Source of the DNA: Dermatophagoides farinae
Taxonomy: Eukaryota > Arthropoda > Arachnida > Sarcoptiformes > Pyroglyphidae
Direction: 5' to 3'
DNA length: 64,000 nucleotides
Assembly: GCF_024713945.1 (NCBI RefSeq)
Contig: NC_134678.1
Span: 4,216,001 to 4,280,000, forward strand
The stretch's first letter is position 1; each line of letters starts with the position of its first letter. The position numbers and the translations under genes were made by a program. The notes beneath the pieces are model-generated. The model saw only the letters and a list, made by a program, of their open reading frames with translations. It was not told where the DNA came from and did no database searches. This document shows, piece after piece, positions 57,301-64,000 of the stretch.

Positions 57301-60300
57301 ATAAATCGATGAATTCACTTAACAAACTTCTCAATATCTATATAGAAAGAATTTGAAAACTAAAAAACTGACATAATCACATCATCATCATTTAATCAGA
57401 AAATTTTTCATATAAATGAAGAATTTCAAAAAAAAGAGAAAAAAGATTAAACTTTTTTTTTGAATAAACATAATAAATAATGTTATAAATGATCAATTTT
57501 TGTTACTTTAACATTTTCTTCTTATTTTTTTTTTGTTGCTAATTTCACCAGAAATACATCAAGAAAAAGCTAAATGATGGTATCAAATTAAAATGAGGTG
57601 AGAAAAATTAGCACAAAAAATGAAGAATTCAAGAATACGCTTGTAGTACACTATACTATTAAAGCAATATAGATAGATAGATAGATAAATGGCCATCATT
57701 AGTCAATTTAAAGTTATCATCATCATCATCATCACCATAATCGTTCTTGTGTCGTCGTTTCTCACTACGGCTAACTCCCATTTTTTTTTTTGTATTATTT
57801 GTTTGTTCATTCATTTTACTCATCGTTTAGATTTTTTTTTTCAATTTTTTTTTCATTAGTGATGTATCCGTGACTTGTCTTTTCTGGAGTATTTTTTTTT
57901 CTCTCTCATTCACTTTCCTGTGTGTATTATATATTTATATAAAAAAGAAATTGAACATTGTAACTTATGAGATATATACTAGTAATAATCATCATCATCA
58001 TTAAAAAAAAGAACAGAAAAAAATCTGAAGTAAAAGAGATAACCAAAAAAAAAAAAAAAAAAATTGATGCTTCAATGCATGTATGATTTTTGTATTCGTT
58101 TACAATGATAAATTACGGTCTGACAAAAGAATTTTTTTTTATTTATTTTTCTTTTTTTTTTTTTTGGTACACTTAATTCTTTTCCATACAAACACATACA
58201 TACATTGAAGCATAGTTTGTTTGTCGCTCATTTGTCTAAAACAAAAACAAAACAAAAAAAAAAACACGACTGCTTTCTTATTTCCATGGATAGATAGATA
58301 GATAGATGGATGTATCATAAGGTATCGAAATGAAAAACGATGATACAATGAGAAAAGATATTGAATAAAGCCAAATTGAATTCAAAAAAAAAGATCACAC
58401 ATCGTTTCTATCTTTCATCTTCAGGGGATTTTAATATTTTGCCAGTTTTTTTTTATTCGTTTTCGTCGGATATTTTCTAATGTGATCGATCTCGATTTTT
58501 ATAATAAATGGACGTATTTCCTTATTTTTACTGGTTGGTTGTTCATCGTTTAAAATGGACTAAAATGGATTGGCCCGAAAAGATGAAAAAAAAGTAAATG
58601 ATGGAGGCGGCCATTTTTATTCGATAAGGCGCCATAGAAAAAGTTTCAAAATCAATTTCTATACTCAGTTAATATCTATTGCTCTTTTTCTCTCTCTCTT
58701 TTTCTCACTGACACACACACACATTCTATTGGTCTGTATGTGCATTTCGTTATAGGAATCATTCGAAAGAATTATGATTTTATAGAAACGAAAAAAACCC
58801 AGAGCTAGAGTATTCTCTCAATGATTTATATGATGATGATGACAAAAAAACGAGAGATTGATTCAAAATGACAGTGCAAATATTTGCTCCAGAGTGTGCG
58901 TGTAGGATAAAATTTCGACCACCACTCTCTTATGTCTCATCATCATCATGGTGTACGGATTCAAAGAAATTATGATGATGATGATCATGATGGAAAACTC
59001 GAAATGGTTTTGAAATCAACTATAGGTGATCAATAATATTATATAACAAAAATTTGAAATATTTGATCGTCGTTTTTCAAATGAGTCCGAGAACAAGAAT
59101 CCTTGTCATCATCATCACGGGTCAAAGCTTCATTCAGAAGTGTTTGTGTTTATGAGTATGATAATAGCCATAGCAAACTTCAAATCAATTTTTCAATGTT
59201 CAGATTTATGTTTGTGTTTGAGATTAATCGACAAGTTCTCGATGTGTAGAATAGAAAGGTATATGAACAAAAAAAAAATAAACATTGCTTGAACGAATTT
59301 CCAAAAAAAAAAATTCAACCATTGACCATTGTAAAAATCTAAAATTTTCTATTCTACAATTTTTTCATTCACTTACAATATATTAAGTTGCATTTGTCGA
59401 CGTATGATGGCATTGCGTTTATTAACCAAAACAAACCAATTTTGTATTAATTTTTCTTCCAATCGTGGATTGCCACCTAGTGTCATGAAAAGAGAATGAT
59501 TTTAGCGAAAAAAAAAAAAACAAAAAATTATAAAACAAACAAACCAGCTTCCATAAGTTTTCGTAAACGTTTTTCCAGAATAGATGCTTCGCGATCGATT
59601 CGTTTTTGTTCCTTATCAATATAAGCCAATTCTTGTTGCATTGATTCAAAAGATGCTATATAAAATCAAATAATCTTGTTTTAAATACATAAAGATTATA
59701 TGAATTTTGATAATTTACTCACTTGGAAAATCATTGTAGTCATCCGATTTTTTTGCTGTTTTTGTAATTGGTGTTGACATCGTTTGACGAGTTGATTTTT
59801 GTTGTCCAGATTGTTGTGAATCAGGTCGAGTTTTTGTTGGCGTATTTTTTGTTTCACAAGTTTTAAATGTATAGAAATTAAATTCAAGCAGTTTCACTAT
59901 CATGAGAAATTTAGAGATGAACGGTATAAAAATTATTGCTTAACCATTGTAAATTTTCTCACTTACCTGATTGGTCTGGATTCCTGGACAATTCTTCTGT
60001 GACATTCAAGGATGATGATGATGGCTGTTCATTACCGTGAAGAGTAGTTGAAATCGATTCTGAAGGACTCATCATTTGTGGAGTAGCATTATTTGTCGAA
60101 TTAGTTGAGCTTGATAATGAAGATTCTAAACTAGTCGCATCCATCATTCCTTGTCGTGCGTTAGCAATTAAACGACGTGCACGTTCACGTAGCTGCTCCA
60201 TACGACGTTCATCATCTGGTTGTGAAGTCTTTTATGATGAATGATGAGAATTAAAATTGAAAATTAAGGTATCAATTTAAATACCTGCGAAAGTTTACGA

Positions 60301-63300
60301 GCAGATTGTTGTGAACTGGTCGAATGAAATCGAATAGATTCAATCAATTTACGGGCACGATCTCGAAGTTCTTCTTCTCTCATTCGCGTACGCTGTGAGA
60401 AAAAAATTACAATTGTCAAAATAGTGTTAAAATAATTAGGCAAACCTTTCGTGTTAACGCTTCTATGGAATGGTTGTATGGATGTTGACAATTTGGTGCC
60501 GAAAAGGTTCGCTGCAATAGATGTTTTTGATGTTGATGACTGGATAGATCAATTAATCCGGGTACAACATTGACATGATGGTTATTAGATGATAATGTGA
60601 TGGGAGCATGATTATTTGGAGATAATTTTTCAGTATGATCATCATCATCATTGATCGATATTGAAAGATAATTATTGAATGATAAAGTTGATTGTGATGC
60701 AGGCATCATCGTCGAAAATGGTTTTCGATACTGGAGAGGTTTTCGTATCGGCTGCCCTTGTCTATTTCCATGTTGTTCACTTGTTTCATCATGTTGAGCA
60801 ACATTACTGCATTCGTTAGTAGAATCGGCTCTTGATGATTGCTCTCTATTTGATGGTGTCCCTGTGCAAATGAAAATTGAATGAACTCGATACTATAACG
60901 ATTGGTTAGTTGACAACTTACGATTCATAATTTCGATTTCCTCTTCTTCTGAATCAGATTCAAACGGATTCATAAGCTGTTTTCTTGTCATCAATTGTTT
61001 ACAATCATTTTTCGATAATCCTGTTGGTTTTACATTGGTTGTCGTATGCAGCTGCTGTTGCCAGTACTGCTTTTGATTTAGCTTCATCGTTGAATTATCC
61101 AATCCATCAAATCTATTGAAAAGTGTTAAACATTTGGCTTTTACATTATCAATACTCCGATTATTTTGATCATCATCTGTCAATAACGCTTCGTCTTCGG
61201 CAATGGTCGAATAAGAATCGGAGATGGTAGTCGCTGAACCGATCATTGATTTTCCCGTAAAATATGATCTTAATTGATATAGATAGGTCATCACAGATAA
61301 TTTATCTGGTACATTCAAAACGATCATATCGTTTGGATCTATCAATTTTGGTATGCCCAGTTTTGAGGCTGCGTCAAATACTTTTTTACAATTTCCAACA
61401 ATATCAGATGGTTGTAATGAATCAAAATCAATCAAATCAGGACGAAAATGATGTATGATTGCACCGAATGCCAGGCCATTGCGCCATGATGTGGTCATAT
61501 TAGTCACCATAACACCACCATAATCTTTCGTTATCATCTGACACCAGCTCAATAAATCTTCGGCCGTTGAAAAGCCTGATTGTTGTTGTTGTTCAAATTT
61601 TTCTTGTTTTTGCTGCTGTTGCAACCGTCGCATCATTGAATGGCTGAATGAAGATTCTTGATTGCTGATCGATTGTGCTGAATCGTCAAATTTTTCTTCA
61701 ATAGATCTAAAGTAAAAATGTAAGAAAAATCAAGGAAATAATTAATTTTCAGTGTAAAAAAATTGGCAGTACAGCAAAACCTTAAAGCATGCTCAAATGA
61801 TTATAGAACAGGAAAAATAGTCATCATCAATCAATCAATTCAAAATGTGAATTCATAATTCCTTTCTTCATTCAATCGAAAACAGCTAAAAAAGGCTTAC
61901 CGTTCAAATGAATTCTGATTTAACTTAATATACGAAAAGTGTTCTTCGTCGGCGTCATCGTTGGCCAAAAAATTCGAGTCAGAATGTTGTTCGTCTAAAA
62001 CCGATGAAAAACATTCTGACTCGACGATTCTGACGTCGTTTTGGTTGTCGTGGTCGTGTACATCACCACCAATTAGATATGACGACGGCAATGCATTTCG
62101 TCCTGATTCATCAGTGTGGTGTTGAGGTTCAAAACTAGTCGGTAATGATGCTTTATCCTGAGATCCCTGATCGGAAACAAGTGACGCTATTTGGATGGTA
62201 TCAGGCTTATCACAAGGCTCACGTTCTAAACGAGAATGAGTCACAAAAGAATTGGCCGCGCTTGATTCAAAATTCTTTTTACATTTTGCGATTGATGAAT
62301 CCGTTTGATGATTATGACGACGAGTAGGAGGTGGAGTATAAAGCTTTTGCTCATGCGGTAAGGCTTCAATCGTGAAATCCTGGACATGACAAGAGGGTTT
62401 TACTAGGAACATAGAAAAAACGACAAGACAAAAAAAATTAATCAAAGAAAACAACACACCAGCGACAAACAAAATTGAAAATTGTAACAATCATATACCA
62501 TTGTCCTTTTTTTCATTTTGATCCAATTCTGATTCTGATTCTTGTTTGTGGTACTTCATTCCGATTGGACTATCTTTGTCGCCTTTAACATTGCCATATC
62601 ATATAAAAGAGGGGTACACAAAAACCAGTTAGAAATAAATCAAGTGTAACATACGCGTTTTAAACATGCAACATGATGACCATTTTTCATTCCTATTCTT
62701 TGTTCCATTCATTCATCTATCAATGCAGATCGCATCTCATCATTAATTTATTTGTATTGTTTCCTTTATTTGTAGCGATTGATGGTTGCATCAAATTTTT
62801 TTACGATAAATAAATGATGCAAAAACATTGATCCACTCTTACATTCTCGGTATTTTTTTTTGTATCTGTGAGTGTAAAGTAACTTTAATGAGATTGTGGC
62901 AATATTACATATTACTTTTTTTCCTTTCCTATTTGAATCAATATTACAAGACAATGTTTGCATAATGTCAGGATACAAAGGCTTACTGTCAACGTAAAAT
63001 AAAAACATTGTCATTTTAATCTAATTTGTCTATAGTTTTATCATGTAAACTCTATTTCCTAAATTCAGAAATGACAGGAATTGCTGCAAGCCATTCCTTT
63101 CAGACACATATGTATAGACAAAAATGACAAGTTATGTTGCATCTAATAATATTTTTTTTTTAAAGAAAAAACAAAACAATCGCGTGAGGAATTTTCAAAC
63201 CGATTTAGAATCGTAAATTTTTTTTTTGTTAATAATTTCATATAAATAAAAACGAATTACAGTTTATTATAGAAATAAATTTTGAATGAATTCAACGAGA

Positions 63301-64000
63301 TGGATGGATGCTGATGATTCTAATGCATAATAATAATGGGGGGTCTGGAAAATAGCGTAATGATAAAACATAGATGGTTCAAATGGTCGTTAAAAGAATA
63401 CGCATTCGGAATACATAATGATGACTAAAGGATGGTTCTTGAAAATATCTCAGCATTTTATTTGCCACTGACTAAGTCCATTATGAATTTCGTGTAGCTC
63501 AAAATATGAAATAAATGTTTCGAGTGAAAAAAATGTAGAAAATAACTTGATACTATACCGTTTTGCACAATTTCTCGTTTATCGGTGGGGAAATTTTGTC
63601 GTTGTTCGTGTTGATCACCAACATTTTCAACCAAATTGTCATCAGTATTCAAAAATTGATTATTAAATTGTTCAATCATTTCGGATATTTCGTTCTGCGT
63701 TTGATCAGAATATTTAAATAGCTGAGGATTTTGATCATCATCATCTAGGTCAGGAGTCGGATCTGGACCATTCATGCTAATTAGACTAGCTAAACTTTGC
63801 ATATCATCATCACTATATTGGAATAATATTTGAGAAGAATTTTTCACAGCTCAAATTCTTAATTTCAACTTACGTTGCTTTACCCTCTTTTAAAAATTGA
63901 GTTGCCATTGTGAATGAAATGTATGATCTTCGTACTTTTTTCGATGTAATTTGAAGTTTCTTTTTGGAAAATTCATGACGAGAAGGCACAGCAAATTGAT
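33061..64000 (-). CDS. EHBP1: EH domain-binding protein 1 (partial: N-terminus beyond the window)
   Basis: Fourteen exons: 63874->64000, 63559-63812, 62499-62582, 61901-62402, 60922-61706, 60446-60861, 60285-60392, 59967-60228, 59723-59896, 59545-59655, 59377-59476, 49387-49460, 39782-39896, 33061-33151. All phases agree, giving 1066 residues plus stop. EHBP1 links EH-domain proteins and Rab8/Rab10 to actin on recycling endosomes. In order: the end of the N-terminal C2 domain, including [22 protein letters not shown], almost identical to vertebrate EHBP1; a calponin-homology domain at about 369-474 ([20 protein letters not shown]); an EH-binding NPF at 568-570; two repeats, [12 protein letters not shown] and [12 protein letters not shown]; the Rab-binding bMERB coiled coil (about 905-1040; [34 protein letters not shown]); and the prenylation box CVIQ. 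The first residues of C2 lie right of the window. The acceptor of exon 62499-62582 is weak; the others are good. Confidence 0.95.
33372..33393. repeat. (CT)n microsatellite
   Basis: Twenty-two nt of CT, 220 bp upstream (in the sense direction) of the EHBP1 terminal exon. On the sense strand it is GA-rich, so it is not a polypyrimidine tract for that exon. Confidence 0.9.
34061..34087. repeat. (CAT)n trinucleotide repeat, 27 nt
   Basis: Pure CAT units in the last EHBP1 intron. Confidence 0.92.
35216..35240. repeat. Poly-T tract, 25 nt
   Basis: The longest mononucleotide run of the window. It reads as poly-A on the EHBP1 sense strand. No retroelement sequence was recognised beside it. Confidence 0.95.
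36515..36535. repeat. (TG)n microsatellite
   Basis: Twenty-one nt of TG at the end of the plus-strand frame 36200-36553, producing its Val-Cys repeat tail. Confidence 0.92.
38190..38213. repeat. (AC)n microsatellite
   Basis: Pure AC tract; a second CA tract lies about 40 bp further on at 38254-38276. Confidence 0.92.
39556..39647. mobile_element. 92-bp MITE with TA target-site flanks (Tc1/mariner/pogo type)
   Basis: The left end CAGTAATACCC...TTAACG and the right end, reverse-complemented CAGTAATACCC...TTAACG, form terminal inverted repeats: 11 identical bases, 3 mismatches, then 6 identical bases. TA dinucleotides abut both ends (39554-39555 and 39648-39649). Short length, no coding sequence, inverted ends starting CAG and TA duplication fit a non-autonomous element mobilised by a Tc1/mariner- or pogo-class transposase. 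The exact superfamily is inference. It lies in the last EHBP1 intron. No second copy was noticed in this window. Confidence 0.75.
39782..39896 (-). other. EHBP1 exon: second half of the bMERB domain
   Basis: Reads [14 protein letters not shown] then [19 protein letters not shown] between a TGACAG acceptor and a GTAAGT donor. It aligns with the IEDWQKTEAQKRREQ region of vertebrate EHBP1. It is isolated by 9.5-kb and 6.6-kb introns. Confidence 0.93.
41136..41154. repeat. Poly-A tract, 19 nt
   Basis: Uninterrupted A run inside the 9.5-kb EHBP1 intron. Confidence 0.92.
47469..47505. repeat. (GA)n-(CA)n compound microsatellite
   Basis: A GA run passes directly into a CA run over about 37 nt. Confidence 0.92.
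47907..47931. repeat. (ATG)n trinucleotide repeat
   Basis: Twenty-five nt of pure ATG units in the 9.5-kb EHBP1 intron. Confidence 0.92.
48972..48993. repeat. (GAT)n trinucleotide repeat
   Basis: GAT units followed by three GAC units and a GACGTC palindrome, about 400 bp upstream in plus coordinates of the 49387-49460 exon. Confidence 0.9.
49387..49460 (-). other. EHBP1 exon: central bMERB segment
   Basis: A 74-nt exon reading [20 protein letters not shown] then MLIE, flanked by TTTTTTTTAATAG and GTAAGT. It matches EKEADLERRFELLNRELRAM of vertebrate EHBP1. It is isolated between 9.9-kb and 9.5-kb introns. Confidence 0.93.
51118..51138. repeat. Poly-T tract, 21 nt
   Basis: Uninterrupted T run in the largest EHBP1 intron. 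Confidence 0.92.
51283..51312. repeat. (CA)n microsatellite, about 30 nt
   Basis: CA tract in the largest EHBP1 intron; reads TG on the sense strand. Confidence 0.93.
54518..54541. repeat. (TCA)n trinucleotide repeat
   Basis: Pure TCA units; a TAT/ATT repeat follows within about 130 bp (54660-54680). Confidence 0.9.
56508..56529. repeat. (CAT)n trinucleotide repeat
   Basis: Twenty-two nt of pure CAT; gives a poly-His run in one frame. Confidence 0.9.
57669..57687. repeat. (ATAG)n tetranucleotide repeat
   Basis: Short ATAG tract; a second GATA tract lies at 58289-58306. Confidence 0.88.
58045..58063. repeat. Poly-A tract, 19 nt
   Basis: Uninterrupted A run in the largest EHBP1 intron. Confidence 0.92.
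62583..63558 (-). other. EHBP1 intron (976 bp)
   Basis: Donor GTATAG next to 63559 and a weak acceptor GTTAAAG next to 62582. It is the only intron over 200 bp in the 5' part of the gene present here. An alternative exon cannot be excluded, but nothing in it resembles EHBP1. Confidence 0.7.

Larger units (their letters stand above)
49461..59376 (-). other. EHBP1 intron (9.9 kb, largest)
   Basis: Donor GTAAGTG next to 59377, acceptor next to 49460. AT-rich with long A and T runs and trinucleotide repeats. Two frames inside it (52157-52492 minus, 54884-54973 plus) are reported as findings. No recognisable gene. Confidence 0.85.

Overview
The window is eukaryotic nuclear DNA from a small arthropod, most likely an acariform (astigmatid, dust-mite-like) mite. 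This assignment is an inference. It rests on the very AT-rich composition, short GT-AG introns of about 50-100 bp in most genes, abundant ATC/ATG and CA/GT microsatellites with long A and T runs, and metazoan gene families. No prokaryotic, viral, CRISPR or operon feature was found.

Left 8 kb is gene-dense. It holds the 3' end of an unrecognised plus-strand gene (3-164), a four-exon SAS-6 centriole-assembly gene (plus, 1588-3648), an ATG9 autophagy scramblase with an uninterrupted reading frame (minus, 3716-6337) and an intronless alkaline ceramidase (minus, 7145-7996). SAS-6 and ATG9 converge with only 67 bp between their stop codons.

The centre is dominated by one orthodenticle/Otx homeobox gene on the minus strand (10184-27357). 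Four exons at 10184-14351 encode a long N-terminal region, the K50 homeodomain and the conserved C-terminal Otx tail. A fifth, more upstream coding exon lies 12.8 kb away at 27134-27357; it is linked by phase and by a consensus donor. The intron inside the homeobox carries a cluster of six TAATCC/GGATTA motifs, the core bound by Otx/Bicoid-class proteins.

The right half (33061 to beyond 64000, minus) is EHBP1, the EH-domain-binding/Rab8-Rab10 effector. I could assemble 14 exons with consistent phases: the end of the C2 domain, the CH domain, an NPF motif, two arginine-rich repeats, the bMERB coiled coil, and a tiny last exon ending in a CAAX box. Ten introns are under 1 kb, whereas the last three are 6.6, 9.5 and 9.9 kb and make up most of the right half. 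These introns hold microsatellites, a 92-bp TA-flanked MITE, and a few short reading frames of uncertain status.

The genes are not a pathway: centriole duplication, autophagy, sphingolipid breakdown, head/neural patterning and endocytic recycling are neighbours by position only. All splice joints were read by eye from GT/AG signals, phase and similarity to remembered family sequence; no transcript or database evidence was available.
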